Origin: Lentisalinibacter orientalis
GTDB taxonomy: Bacteria > Pseudomonadota > Gammaproteobacteria > Steroidobacterales > Woeseiaceae
Reading direction: 5' to 3'
Assembly (NCBI RefSeq): GCF_040706535.1
Contig: NZ_JAPDRJ010000001.1
Span: 930,001 to 994,000 of the forward strand
Length of the DNA: 64,000 nt
Shown here: positions 8,815 to 17,442 of the stretch, piece after piece
How positions within the stretch are numbered: position 1 is the first letter of the stretch
Layout: every line of letters begins with the position of its first letter
Notes under the pieces: model-generated
What the model was told of the DNA's origin: nothing
Database searches by the model: none
The model's input: the letters and a program-made list of their open reading frames with translations, nothing else
Program-made: the position numbers and the translations under genes

Positions 8815-10143
8815 ATGGAGAAGAAGTGCGCATTGATCGTTGACGACTCGCGCTCCGCGCGGGTTGTGCTGCGCCGTCTGCTCGAGAGCCACGACCTCGA
8901 CGTGGCCACGGCCGAGTCCGCCGAAGAGGCGCTGGAATACCTGGCCGACCACCGCCCCGACGTGATCTTCATGGATCACATGATGCCGGGCATGGACGGC
9001 TTCGAGGCGGTGCGGGCCATCAAGGACAACCCCGACACGGCCACCATCCCCATCATGATGTACACCTCCCAGGAGGGAGAACTGTACGTGGGCCAGGCTC
9101 GCGCCCTCGGCGCGGTGGGCGTGCTGCCGAAACAAGTGGCGCCGGTCGAGGTCTCGAAGGTGCTCGAGTCGCTGCGTCTCATCGAATCCAGTGCGGAGGC
9201 CGCGCCCGACGGCGGCCAGGCGGGCATCGCCCGGTCCAGCGGCGACACCGCGGCCGATCTGCAGGCGCTCTCGGGGCTGGACGTCGGCCTGCGGGAGATG
9301 ATCCAGGACCTGTTCGAGCAGCAGCGCTCCATCATCCGCCGCGACCTCATCGACAGCTACGAATCCATCGCCGCGCGGGTGGCCGACGAGATCGGCAGCC
9401 GCCGGGAGCCCGGCGACGACGCGCCCGCGTCGGGCGGCACGCTGCCCCGGGTGGCGCTGGCGGCCGTCGCCGTGCTGACCGTGGCGGCCCTCGTCTTCGG
9501 CTGGCTCTACATCAAGGCCGAGCGCCAGTGGCAGGCGGAGCGCGTTCGCTCCGAACAGCTGCTGGAACAGCTGCGCAACCGCCAGGCGATCGTGGCCGAC
9601 GGCACCGTGGCCATCGAGGAGCGCATGAGCCAGACCCGCGCCGGCTATGCCAGCGCCCTCGAACAGGCGCTGGAGGCGGTGCAGTGGGCGGTGAACCAGA
9701 ACGGCCGCTATGCCTGGGCGGAGCTTGCCTTCGGCGAAGAGCAGCGCCTGGTGCTGGAGGAGTTGCTGGATCGGCTGGATGCCATGGGCTTCGTTGGCCG
9801 GGTCCGCGTCGTCTCCCACGTGGGCGACTTCTGTCTGCGGGAGGCCGGCGGCGACGACTACGAAGTGGCGCCGCCGGATCTGCCGCTGACCGGCTGCGAC
9901 CGGCTGGGCCTGTCGGCCGAGGAGGCCGTTACCCGTGGCCTGCGCCAGTCGGTGGCTTTCGCCAACTTCCTCGGCACCGTGGAGACCCGCTACGGCGGTC
10001 GTATCCGGGTCGAGACCGGCACGGCCGGCAACACCGAGCCGGTGCTGGTCTATCCGCCGGTGACGGATGCGCTGCGTGCGGGAGAATGGAACCGGGTGGC
10101 TGCGGTGAACAACCGCATCCGGGTGGAGATCCTGCCGGACTGA
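8815..10143 (+). CDS. Membrane-anchored receiver-domain protein (REC-TM-extracytoplasmic)
   Basis: The 442-aa protein starts at ATG 8815 (MEKKCALIVDDSRSARVVLR). The frame extends upstream to 8614 but that part has no coding character. Residues 1-120 form a CheY-like receiver with acidic pair D10/D11, phosphoacceptor D54 (FMDHMMPGMDG), T85/S86 and K106 (LPKQV). A helical linker follows, then one membrane helix (about 212-233, ALAAVAVLTVAALVFGWLYI), a coiled coil, and a ~190-residue C-terminal domain that topology places in the periplasm. This inverts the usual sensor order: phosphorylation would be the cytoplasmic input. The C-terminal domain is not recognised. Confidence 0.85.
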   Translation: MEKKCALIVDDSRSARVVLRRLLESHDLDVATAESAEEALEYLADHRPDVIFMDHMMPGMDGFEAVRAIKDNPDTATIPIMMYTSQEGELYVGQARALGAVGVLPKQVAPVEVSKVLESLRLIESSAEAAPDGGQAGIARSSGDTAADLQALSGLDVGLREMIQDLFEQQRSIIRRDLIDSYESIAARVADEIGSRREPGDDAPASGGTLPRVALAAVAVLTVAALVFGWLYIKAERQWQAERVRSEQLLEQLRNRQAIVADGTVAIEERMSQTRAGYASALEQALEAVQWAVNQNGRYAWAELAFGEEQRLVLEELLDRLDAMGFVGRVRVVSHVGDFCLREAGGDDYEVAPPDLPLTGCDRLGLSAEEAVTRGLRQSVAFANFLGTVETRYGGRIRVETGTAGNTEPVLVYPPVTDALRAGEWNRVAAVNNRIRVEILPD

Positions 10144-10149
10144 GCGGCC

Positions 10150-10578
10150 TCAGCCGGTGCCGGTCAGGGCCTCGTCGTCGTCCTGCTGCGCCCGCTTCTC
10201 GACGAAGGTCTCCGGCTCTCGCGGCCCGGTCGTGCGGATGGCGCCGTCCACGACCGCCCCCTCGGCGACCGCGATCGCCTCGCCGGTGACCGTACCCTTG
10301 ATCCTGGCGCTGGGCGCGATCTCGAGCCTGCCGTTGGCGATCACCTCGCCTTCGATCTCCCCGGCCAGGACCACGTTGCGGGCCTGCAGCACGCCGATCC
10401 AGCGTCCGCCCGGCGCCACGGTGACCGTTCCATCCAGGTGGCAGTCGCCTTCGACTTCGCCGCAGATCACGAAGTCGCCCTTGCCGGAGAGTTCGCCCTG
10501 CACGCGGCAGCCCTGGCCGATCAGCGTGGCCGGGCCGCTGCTGCGGTCGAGTAGCCGGCGGAATTTCCTGTCGCTCAT
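10150..10578 (-). CDS. Bactofilin-family polymer-forming protein
   Basis: The 142-aa protein starts at ATG 10578 (MSDRKFRRLLDRSSG). An upstream ATG at 10653 would add an uncharacteristic leader. The core is a repeated right-handed beta-helix pattern (GCRVQGELSGKGDFVICGEVEG, EGEVIANGRLEIAPSARIKG) characteristic of bactofilins, followed by a disordered acidic tail. Bactofilins assemble nucleotide-free filaments and scaffold envelope enzymes. It is convergent with and only 6 bp from the receiver-protein stop. No M23 peptidase partner is adjacent. Confidence 0.88.
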   Translation of the reverse strand: MSDRKFRRLLDRSSGPATLIGQGCRVQGELSGKGDFVICGEVEGDCHLDGTVTVAPGGRWIGVLQARNVVLAGEIEGEVIANGRLEIAPSARIKGTVTGEAIAVAEGAVVDGAIRTTGPREPETFVEKRAQQDDDEALTGTG

Positions 10579-10690
10579 GTCGTCGCCCCGGGGGTGAGAG
10601 TTCGGGATTATGTTAGGGCTTCCCGTCCGGTGAATTCGTGACACAGTTGGCAATTGGCCCCGAAAGAGCGGGCCCCGGAAGAGCGGAGCG

Positions 10691-11110
10691 CTATTCCACG
10701 TATCCGCGCTCCAGGGTCTCGATCCGGGTGACGATGCCGTCCTCGAAACGCACCCGCCGCATGAATTTGTTCGGCCCGAGGTTCCAGGTGAGGTCCCTTA
10801 TCTCGACCTCCACCCACGGCGGCGTACCCCAGCCGTAGATATGCCGCCGGATCACTCCGGAGTCCGGCGCGCGTGTGGTCTTGCCGATGAAGACGTTGCG
10901 GCGCAGGACGGTGCGCGTCTGCTCGTGATCGGGCTCTCCGCACAGGTCGAGCACCTTGGTGATGTGCATGCCCTCGCTCACCAGCTTGTTGCCGCAGCGA
11001 AAGGCGTGCGCCTCGGGTGCCAGCGCCAGGGCGAGCAGCACGCAGAGTGCGGCAGCGGCGCGGCGGAGCCGGCCGGTCGTGCGCAGCGATTTTCTGCCCG
11101 TTATCTGCAT
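10691..11110 (-). CDS. DUF2845-family secreted protein
   Basis: The 139-aa product starts at ATG 11110 (MQITGRKSLRTTG). A signal peptide with hydrophobic core AAAALCVLLALALAPEAHA is followed by FRCGNKLVSEGMHITKVLDLCGEP. The paired cysteines and the later WVEVEIRDLTWNLGPNKFMR are hallmarks of DUF2845 proteins. Function unknown; predicted periplasmic or outer-membrane associated. The longer open frame upstream is a GC-rich artefact. Confidence 0.85.
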   Translation of the reverse strand: MQITGRKSLRTTGRLRRAAAALCVLLALALAPEAHAFRCGNKLVSEGMHITKVLDLCGEPDHEQTRTVLRRNVFIGKTTRAPDSGVIRRHIYGWGTPPWVEVEIRDLTWNLGPNKFMRRVRFEDGIVTRIETLERGYVE

Positions 11111-11196
11111 GATCCACAGTGTAGCGCGGCGTGTGGGGCCTTGCAGCGGCGGCACGGGACGGGTATCCCTGCGTCGGCACACCGACGGGGATTGGC

Positions 11197-11868
11197 ATGG
11201 AAACCGACCGACCGGAACATCTGGAGAAGCTGCTGCAGCAATGCTGGGCTTACCTGGAGGAGGGCGCCGGCTCCGCCCGCAGTCCCTTCCATACGGCCGT
11301 GCTGGGCACGGTCGAGGACGGCGAACCCCACCTGCGGACCGTGGTGCTGCGGGACGCCGACCGGGAGGCCGGCCGGGTGCTCTGCCACACCGACGTCCGT
11401 TCGGCGAAGGTCCGGCAGATCGGGGCCGATGCGCCGGTGAGCTGGCTGTTGTACGACCCGGGGCGCAAGGTACAGCTCCGCCTCGAGGGGTGGGCCAGGG
11501 TGCATGCCGGGGATGCACTGGCAGACGAGCGCTGGCGGTCCAGTGCCGCGGGATCCCGTCGCTGCTACCTCGTGGAGCCGGGACCCGGTGCCGTGCTGGC
11601 GAGTGCCGGCTCCACCCTGCCGCAGGGGCTGCGCGAGAGGCGGCCGGAGCCGGAGGAGACGGAGCCGGGGCGCGGGAACTTCGCCGTCGTGGCAGCGGGC
11701 ATCGAGCGCATCGACTGGCTGCACCTCACCGCCGACGGGCACCGGCGTGCGCGCTTCCGGCGCGCGGGCCCTGCCGGTAACGGTGGCCGGCACCGGGGCG
11801 ATGACCGCGACCACGGCTGCGGTCATGACTGCGGCCAGGGCTGGGCGGGAGACTGGATCGCGCCCTGA
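11197..11868 (+). CDS. Pyridoxamine 5'-phosphate oxidase-like FMN-binding protein
   Basis: The 223-aa protein starts at ATG 11197 (METDRPEHLEKLLQQCW). The split-barrel flavin-binding fold of the PNPOx-like/Alr4036 group is evident from HTAVLGTVEDGEPHLRTVVL, the H-D-V-R-S-A-K-V-R element near residue 68 and VSWLLYDPGRKVQLRLEGWA. The C-terminal LTADGHRRARF...GWAGDWIAP is the usual end of the family but is interrupted by a ~20-residue Gly/Asp/His/Cys-rich stretch (GRHRGDDRDHGCGHDCGQ). Substrate unknown. Confidence 0.8.
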   Translation: METDRPEHLEKLLQQCWAYLEEGAGSARSPFHTAVLGTVEDGEPHLRTVVLRDADREAGRVLCHTDVRSAKVRQIGADAPVSWLLYDPGRKVQLRLEGWARVHAGDALADERWRSSAAGSRRCYLVEPGPGAVLASAGSTLPQGLRERRPEPEETEPGRGNFAVVAAGIERIDWLHLTADGHRRARFRRAGPAGNGGRHRGDDRDHGCGHDCGQGWAGDWIAP

Positions 11869-12017
11869 TCCGGCCGTACCCGTCTCACGGCTGGCGGCGC
11901 GTCGCGCTGTCGGTTTAGACTCTCCCGCTTGTCGCGGCATGCCGCAGCGGCCCGGTCCGCCGGACGGCGCGTCCGTCAGCGCGGAGCCAGGTTGCTGCTG
12001 GGGCTCGAGGGGGCTCG

Positions 12018-13595
12018 GTGGATCGAAAACTCGATAAACGGCTGGAGCGCCTCGCCGCTTCCAGCACGGCGGGTCTGCTGCGCGGCGGCCGCAAGGGCGT
12101 GGAGAAGGAGTCGCTGCGCGTCACGCCCGAAGGCTACATCTCGCCACTGCCCCATCCGCGCGGTCTGGGTTCCGCGCTCACCAACCGCTATATCACCACC
12201 GACTTCTCCGAGGCGCTGATCGAGTTCGTGACGCCCGCCTTCCCCGCGCTGTGGGAGACCGTTCAGTTTCTGTGCGACGTGCACCAGTTCGCCTATCGGC
12301 AGATCGGCGACGAACTGCTGTGGGTCACTTCCATGCCCTGCCGGGTGGGCGACGAGGACAGCATCCCGCTGGCCGATTACGGCCCCTCGAACGTCGGCCG
12401 GATGAAGAAGGTCTATCGGCGCGGGCTCGGGTATCGCTACGGCCGGGTCATGCAGACGATCTCGGGGGTGCACTTCAACTACTCTCTGCCCGAGCATTTC
12501 TGGCACGAGTATCAGGAGCACGAAGGCGACGCCGGGCCGGCGGACGCGTTCCGCTCCGCCCACTACTTCGGCCTGCTGCGCAACTTCCGCCGCGAGGGCT
12601 GGCTGCTCCTCTACCTGTTCGGCGCCTCGCCGGCGATGTGCAAGTCGTTCCTCGCCGACGACTACCCGACCATCCCGGAGTTCGACGCAGAGACGCTGTT
12701 CGAGCCTTACGCCACCTCGCTGCGCATGAGCGACTTCGGCTACAGCAATCGTACCCAGGCGAAGCTGAACATCTCGCTGAACGACCTGTCGAGTTACGTC
12801 GCCGATCTGGACGCCGCCATCAACACCCCGGAGCCGGACTACGAGCGCATCGGCCTGCTGGTGGACGGCGTGCACCGGCAGCTGAACGCGAACATCCTGC
12901 AGATCGAGAACGAGTACTACAGCCCGATCCGGCCGAAGCGCACGGCCCGCTCCGGCGAGCGGCCCACGGCGGCGCTGCTGCGCGGCGGCGTGGAGTACGT
13001 GGAGGTGCGCGCCCTGGACCTGAACCCCTTCGATCCGGTAGGCGTCAATCAGAACGAGCTGCGGTTCGTCGAATGCTTCCTGATCTACTGTCTGCTGAAG
13101 GACAGCCCGCTCCTGGACGAAGAGGCGCTGGCAGAGGCCGGCGCAAACCAGACCGCCACCGCTCATTCGGGTCGGGACCCGGGCCTGTATCTGAAGCGCG
13201 ACGGCCGCGGCGTCCTGCTGGCCGACTGGGCCGCCGACATCCTCGCCGATATGGCGCCAGTGGCGGAGATCCTCGACCGCGGGCTCGATGGCACCCCCTA
13301 CGGCGATACGCTGGCCCACCAGCGGGAGCTGGTCGAAGACCCGGACCGCACGCCTTCCGCTCGCCTGGTGGCCGAGCTGGTGGAGAGCGGCGCCAGTTTC
13401 TTCGAGTTCGCGCTGGAGGCGGCGCGCAGCCACAAGTCGTATTTCCGCACGCTGCAGCCGGTGAACGAGCGCCGCCAGGCGGAATTCGAGGAAGAGGCGC
13501 GGCGCTCCCGCGAGCGCCAGCGCGAGCTCGAGGCGTCCGAGACCATCAGCTTCGAGGAGCACGTCGCCCGCTACTACGCGAGCGCCGGCGTCTAG
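12018..13595 (+). CDS. gshA: Glutamate-cysteine ligase (gamma-glutamylcysteine synthetase)
   Basis: GshA catalyses the first step of glutathione synthesis, joining L-Glu and L-Cys with ATP. The 525-aa protein matches the class 1 proteobacterial enzyme (E. coli 518 aa). Recognisable stretches are GRKGVEKESLRV, TTDFSEALIEFVTP, MQTISGVHFNYSLPEHFW, GYSNRTQAKLNISLNDL and VEVRALDLNPFDPVG. The start is GTG 12018 (MDRKLDKRLERL) with a GGGGG-rich purine stretch upstream. A TAGACT hexamer at about 11916-11921 may be its -10 box. Confidence 0.96.
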   Translation: MDRKLDKRLERLAASSTAGLLRGGRKGVEKESLRVTPEGYISPLPHPRGLGSALTNRYITTDFSEALIEFVTPAFPALWETVQFLCDVHQFAYRQIGDELLWVTSMPCRVGDEDSIPLADYGPSNVGRMKKVYRRGLGYRYGRVMQTISGVHFNYSLPEHFWHEYQEHEGDAGPADAFRSAHYFGLLRNFRREGWLLLYLFGASPAMCKSFLADDYPTIPEFDAETLFEPYATSLRMSDFGYSNRTQAKLNISLNDLSSYVADLDAAINTPEPDYERIGLLVDGVHRQLNANILQIENEYYSPIRPKRTARSGERPTAALLRGGVEYVEVRALDLNPFDPVGVNQNELRFVECFLIYCLLKDSPLLDEEALAEAGANQTATAHSGRDPGLYLKRDGRGVLLADWAADILADMAPVAEILDRGLDGTPYGDTLAHQRELVEDPDRTPSARLVAELVESGASFFEFALEAARSHKSYFRTLQPVNERRQAEFEEEARRSRERQRELEASETISFEEHVARYYASAGV

Positions 13596-13637
13596 GCAGG
13601 AGCCGCAGCGGAAACCGGCCGGACGCCCGGCCGCCGG

Positions 13638-14579
13638 TCAGGATCGGCCGGCGAACACCGCCGTGGTCACGCGCCCCCGCCAGTCGATGCCGCCCCGGTA
13701 CATGCCCGGGCAGTTCTGCTCGAACACGGGCATACCCGCCCCGTCGAGGGTGATGAGCCCGCCGTTGCCGCCCAGCGAGCGCAGCTTCTCGCCCACCACC
13801 CGCCGGGCCGCCGCGGCCAGCCCGGCGCCGGCGTAGCGGATCATCGCGGCCACGTCGTGGGCCGCCGCCGTGCGCAGGAAGTACTCGCCGTCGCCGGTGG
13901 TCGACACCGCGCAGACGCCGTTCTCCGCCCAGGTGCCCGCGCCGATCACCGGCGTGTCGCCCACACGGCCCCAGCGCTTGTTGGTGAGGCCGCCCGTGGA
14001 AGTGGCCGCCGCCAGGTTGCCGCCGCCGTCCAGCGCCACGGCGCCGACCGTGCCCAGGCTGAACTCCTCCGGGCGCGCCGCGCTGTCGGCCCCCGCCGCC
14101 GCACGGGCGCGTTCCCACTCGGCGCGGCGTTGGGGGGTCGAGAACCAGTCCGGTTCGACCAGCGCGAGCCCCTGCTGGCGGGCGAAGGCTTCCGCGCCCT
14201 CGCCCGCCAGCAGCACGTAAGGGGTATGCTCCAGCACGGCCCGGGCGGCGAGCACCGGGTTGCGCACACGGCACACTCCGGCCACGGCGCCGGCCGCCAG
14301 GTTGCTGCCGTCCATGATCGAGGCGTCCAGCTCATGGCCGCCGGCGTGGTTGAAGACCGCGCCGCGGCCGGCGTTGAACAGGGGCTCGTCTTCCAGCGCG
14401 ACGACCGCCGCGGTCACTGCGTCCATCGCGCTGCCACCGGCGGTGAGCACTTCGTGACCGGCCGAGAGCGCCTCGCGCAGGGCTTCGTGGTAGGGGGCTT
14501 CCCGGTCGGGCGGCAGGTCCTCGCGGCGGACGAGCCCGGCGCCGCCGTGGACGGCGATTGCCGTGCGGCCGGGCTGCAT
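13638..14579 (-). CDS. Isoaspartyl peptidase / plant-type L-asparaginase (Ntn hydrolase)
   Basis: The 313-aa protein hydrolyses isoaspartyl dipeptides and asparagine and is made as an autocleaving precursor. The N-terminal signature IAVHGGAG is at 8-15. The autoproteolysis site and nucleophile Thr177 lie in FSLGTVGAVALDGGGNLA, followed by TSTGGLTNKRWGRVGD and the downstream GDGEYFLRTAAAHD. Length is close to E. coli IaaA (321 aa). ATG 14579 is chosen. A GTG at 14594 overlapping the protease stop (GTGA) is an alternative and would indicate translational coupling. Confidence 0.92.
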   Translation of the reverse strand: MQPGRTAIAVHGGAGLVRREDLPPDREAPYHEALREALSAGHEVLTAGGSAMDAVTAAVVALEDEPLFNAGRGAVFNHAGGHELDASIMDGSNLAAGAVAGVCRVRNPVLAARAVLEHTPYVLLAGEGAEAFARQQGLALVEPDWFSTPQRRAEWERARAAAGADSAARPEEFSLGTVGAVALDGGGNLAAATSTGGLTNKRWGRVGDTPVIGAGTWAENGVCAVSTTGDGEYFLRTAAAHDVAAMIRYAGAGLAAAARRVVGEKLRSLGGNGGLITLDGAGMPVFEQNCPGMYRGGIDWRGRVTTAVFAGRS

Positions 14580-14590
14580 CGCGGTCCGGC

Positions 14591-16561
14591 TCACGCGCTC
14601 CGCCGGCCCGCGCCGAGACAACCCGCCGCCAGCAGTAGCAGCCAGAGCCCGTGGCCGCCGCCACCGCCGCCAGCGCTGGTCGCGGCGGCCGTGCTGCTGA
14701 CTTCGATGCTGCGGCTGGCGGTGTTGTCGCCCTCGTCCGGGTCGCCCTGCGTTGCGCTCACGGTCGCCTCCACCGTACCGCTGCCATCCCGTGTCGCGTC
14801 GACCGTCAGGTCGATGGCCAGCGTGTCGCCGCCGGCAAGAGCCGCCGCCTCGCAGCGGACCGTGCCCGCGGTGACGGTGCAGTCCGCGGTGCCGGGCGTC
14901 GCCGCCGGCTCGAGGAAGGCCGGGATGCCGGCCGTGACGACCACTCCGGTGGCGGTGCGCGCAGATGCGTTGGTGACGGTCAGCGCGAGCGTGGCGCGGG
15001 CGCCGCGGGCGAGGGAGGCGGGTGCCTGCAGTGCGATGCCCAGATCCGCAGCCGGGTCGATGCGCAGCGCCGCGGTGGCCGTGTTGTTGGACGGCTGGGT
15101 GTCGCTGTCTGCCCGGACCTCCGCCGCCAGGTTGAGCGCGCCCGCGCCGGCGGCGGCAAGAGTCAGGTTCGCCGTTGCCGAGCCGCCCGCCGCCACCGTG
15201 CCGATGGTGCACTCCGCGCCGCCCGCCGCCGCCGTGCAGAGCGAGCCGGCGTCGCGCAGGCTCACGCCCGTCGGGAGGTCGACGCTCATGGACACCAGCT
15301 CCGCCGTGGCCGTGCCCAGATTACTCGCGGTCAGCTCGAGATCGACGATACCGCCTTCCAGCACCGTCGCCGGGGAGACGGTCGCGGTGATGGTCATGTC
15401 CGCGTCGGGCAGGGCCTTCAGGCAGAAGGCGGATGCGACCTGCGGCGCCATCTGTTCCAGGCTGCAGGCGGAGAACGTGGAGCTGCCGTTCAGCCGCGGC
15501 GCCATCAGGAAATCCTGGGGCGTGCTCTCGCACGCCGAGCCGTCTTCCCCGTCGTGGGGCGAACCGAAGTTGTGGCCGATCTCGTGGGCACCGATCAGGC
15601 TGTCCGTGGTCACGGTGCGGCGGCCCTCGCTCAGCCCCGCGCCGAAGCGCGTGCTGCAGAGCGCGCGGGTGTAGGCGATGCCCGCGGTACTGTCGTCCAG
15701 GTCCCTGCCGGTGTAGAGATGCACCAGACCGAGATTCCGCAAATCGGGCTGACCGGACTTGTAGTTGCCGAGGTCGGCCAGCAGCGTGGTCGGGTCGGTG
15801 GAGTCGGTGAACGGGTCGTTCGCCGCGGTGAAGACCCGGAAGTCGGTGACGTTGATCGTAACGCCCACCTGCTCCGAGAAGATCCCGTCGATGTTGTTCA
15901 GCCGCGTGGCCAGTGCCGCCACCGGGTCCGGGTGACGGGCCGTGAAGTCCGCGTCGGCGAGCACGGCGATGTCGATCTCGCTCTCGACGGTCTTCGCGAG
16001 TTCCCGCACCAGCCCGTCGAAGCCGGCCTTGGCGCTGCCCGCAGGGAAGGCGGGCCCGTCGGCGACGGCGCAGCCGAGGGCGTCCGGCGCGAGGCGCATG
16101 TCCGCCAGCCGGAATACTACTGGCGCGCCGCCGGCATCGGCGGTGACATCGGCATTGGTGTCCGCCACAGGGAGCGCGGCGGCGGACTCGAGCGCGTAGA
16201 GTTCGATGCCGTCCCACATCAGGCCCGCCCAGCGGCCGTCCCCGCCGCGGGTCAGGCGCAGCCAGGAGCCCGGCGCGCCGGCGATGCGGCCGCGATAGAG
16301 CTCCACACCGCCGTCACGCCCGGCAGCGTTGCGCCCGAGCGCTGCAGACAGCCTGGCGTTGGGCGCCAGTTCGAGGCGCCAGCTGCGGCCGAAGGCGGTG
16401 AAATCCAGCATCCCGCCGCCCGCAGGCTGCGCCTCGAAGGCCCAGCCCTGCGGCGACTCGTGGTGGAGGATGGTGACGTCCGCCGCCGCAGCGGACGGCG
16501 CGAGCGCCGGGGCAACCGACAGTAGCGAGAGGAGCGACAGGAGCAGGATCGGTCTGTGCAT
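14591..16561 (-). CDS. Secreted M12B-like zinc metalloprotease with GlyGly-CTERM tail
   Basis: The 656-aa exoprotease has a signal peptide (1-27, cleavage after PSAAAA), a propeptide-like region, and a reprolysin-type catalytic domain with the full zinc motif HEIGHNFGSPHD (326-337). A downstream Met turn LMAPRLNG and FSACS follow, then two DUF11/CARDB-like beta-sandwich repeats (about 405-505 and 510-615). The C-terminus is a Gly6 linker, a hydrophobic segment LWLLLLAAGCLGA and basic RRSA: a GlyGly-CTERM signal processed by rhombosortase in proteobacteria with type II secretion. ATG 16561 is chosen for the signal peptide. It lies head-to-head with the gene at 16792 across a CRP-like site. Confidence 0.92.
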   Translation of the reverse strand: MHRPILLLSLLSLLSVAPALAPSAAAADVTILHHESPQGWAFEAQPAGGGMLDFTAFGRSWRLELAPNARLSAALGRNAAGRDGGVELYRGRIAGAPGSWLRLTRGGDGRWAGLMWDGIELYALESAAALPVADTNADVTADAGGAPVVFRLADMRLAPDALGCAVADGPAFPAGSAKAGFDGLVRELAKTVESEIDIAVLADADFTARHPDPVAALATRLNNIDGIFSEQVGVTINVTDFRVFTAANDPFTDSTDPTTLLADLGNYKSGQPDLRNLGLVHLYTGRDLDDSTAGIAYTRALCSTRFGAGLSEGRRTVTTDSLIGAHEIGHNFGSPHDGEDGSACESTPQDFLMAPRLNGSSTFSACSLEQMAPQVASAFCLKALPDADMTITATVSPATVLEGGIVDLELTASNLGTATAELVSMSVDLPTGVSLRDAGSLCTAAAGGAECTIGTVAAGGSATANLTLAAAGAGALNLAAEVRADSDTQPSNNTATAALRIDPAADLGIALQAPASLARGARATLALTVTNASARTATGVVVTAGIPAFLEPAATPGTADCTVTAGTVRCEAAALAGGDTLAIDLTVDATRDGSGTVEATVSATQGDPDEGDNTASRSIEVSSTAAATSAGGGGGGHGLWLLLLAAGCLGAGRRSA

Positions 16562-16663
16562 GGGCTTCGAGCGCGCCGCCGGCCGGGGCCCGGCGTCCGT
16601 GGGGTGACAGTCAAGGCCGGAGTTTCCCCGATATCGGGCACCGGTTCGGCGATCGGGGCCTCG

Positions 16664-16685
16664 AATTGTGTGCTGGTTCACAATT
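16664..16685. promoter_or_regulatory. CRP/Vfr-like operator
   Basis: The 22-bp sequence is an inverted repeat, AATTGTG-N8-CACAATT. It fits TGTGA-N6-TCACA with one mismatch (TGTGT GCTGGT TCACA) and has A/T ends as in the E. coli CRP consensus. It sits 103 bp upstream of the protease start (minus) and 107 bp upstream of the plus-strand TTG start, so it could serve either promoter. No binding protein is encoded in the window. Confidence 0.6.
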
Positions 16686-16791
16686 TGTCCAAGTCGCCGA
16701 CCTCCCGCGGCACAGATTACCTAAAATCCAGCGATCCGGCCCGTCGGGTCCGACGGCCGGTCCGCCAGCAACCCGGAGGCGCGAGAGCCCG

Positions 16792-17442
16792 TTGAAGAAA
16801 ACATTCCTGCTCGGTCTGCTGCTCGGTATCGGCGGAGCCGTCTGGCTCGCCGGCTGGTATCCGTTCGTGGATCCCGTGCGCTTCGCCTCGGAGTCGGGCG
16901 TCGCCAGGAACGGGGGCCGCACGGAGAGTTTCCACATCCAGATTCCGGAAGACCGGGTGCTCGGTGCCGCCACGGCCGGCAGCGCGGCACCGTCGGTGCC
17001 GACGGGACTCGCCCTGCCCGAGGCCGCCGGCGACGGTGCGGTGGAGATCTACCGGTTGCGCAACGCCTCCGGCAAGGTCATCGGCCTGGCGAGCCGCGTC
17101 CGCGGCGGCGATGCCGCGTACACGGACTGGACGCTGATGCTCCCGGCGCGGGGTGCGCTGTTCCTCACGGCGGCCGGTCCCGAGGTCTCGCCACATGCAA
17201 CGGCTATGGCAACGGCAACGGCCGGCGCCGCCGCTGCCCCGGCCGCGCCGTCGCCGACGTCGCCGATGTTCAGGATCCTCGGTGACGTGGCCGGGGGCAG
17301 CGGCGAGTTCGCCGGCTTCTTCGGCAGCTTCAGCGAGGAGTGGGACGTTTCGGGCCGTGACGCCGAGGGCCGCCTGGTCGGCGATATCGAGATACTGACG
17401 CTGACGCAGATCGGCACACCCCCGGGGAGGGCCGCGCCATGA
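16792..17442 (+). CDS. Membrane-anchored protein of unknown function (first of a pair)
   Basis: The probable start is TTG 16792 (reading LKKTFLLGLLLG), with GGAGG at 16775-16779. No ATG/GTG gives a better N-terminus. The product is ~216 aa: one N-terminal membrane helix (FLLGLLLGIGGAVWLAGWYPF), then an extracytoplasmic part with an Ala/Thr/Pro-rich low-complexity stretch (near 140-165) and a predicted beta-rich end. Not recognised. The gene overlaps its successor by 4 bp, so the two are translated together. Both proteins have the same plan (N-terminal anchor, YNP/YPFVDP-like exit motif, ~200-residue outer domain), suggesting a functional pair. Confidence 0.7.
   Translation: MKKTFLLGLLLGIGGAVWLAGWYPFVDPVRFASESGVARNGGRTESFHIQIPEDRVLGAATAGSAAPSVPTGLALPEAAGDGAVEIYRLRNASGKVIGLASRVRGGDAAYTDWTLMLPARGALFLTAAGPEVSPHATAMATATAGAAAAPAAPSPTSPMFRILGDVAGGSGEFAGFFGSFSEEWDVSGRDAEGRLVGDIEILTLTQIGTPPGRAAP

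Noticed and set aside
8519..8833. Possible 104-aa minus-strand gene in the divergent gap
   Set aside because: Arg/Pro/Ser-rich without motif, and overlaps the start of the receiver gene.
14331..14664. 110-aa minus-strand frame between asparaginase and protease
   Set aside because: Overlaps both genes in another frame; GC artefact.
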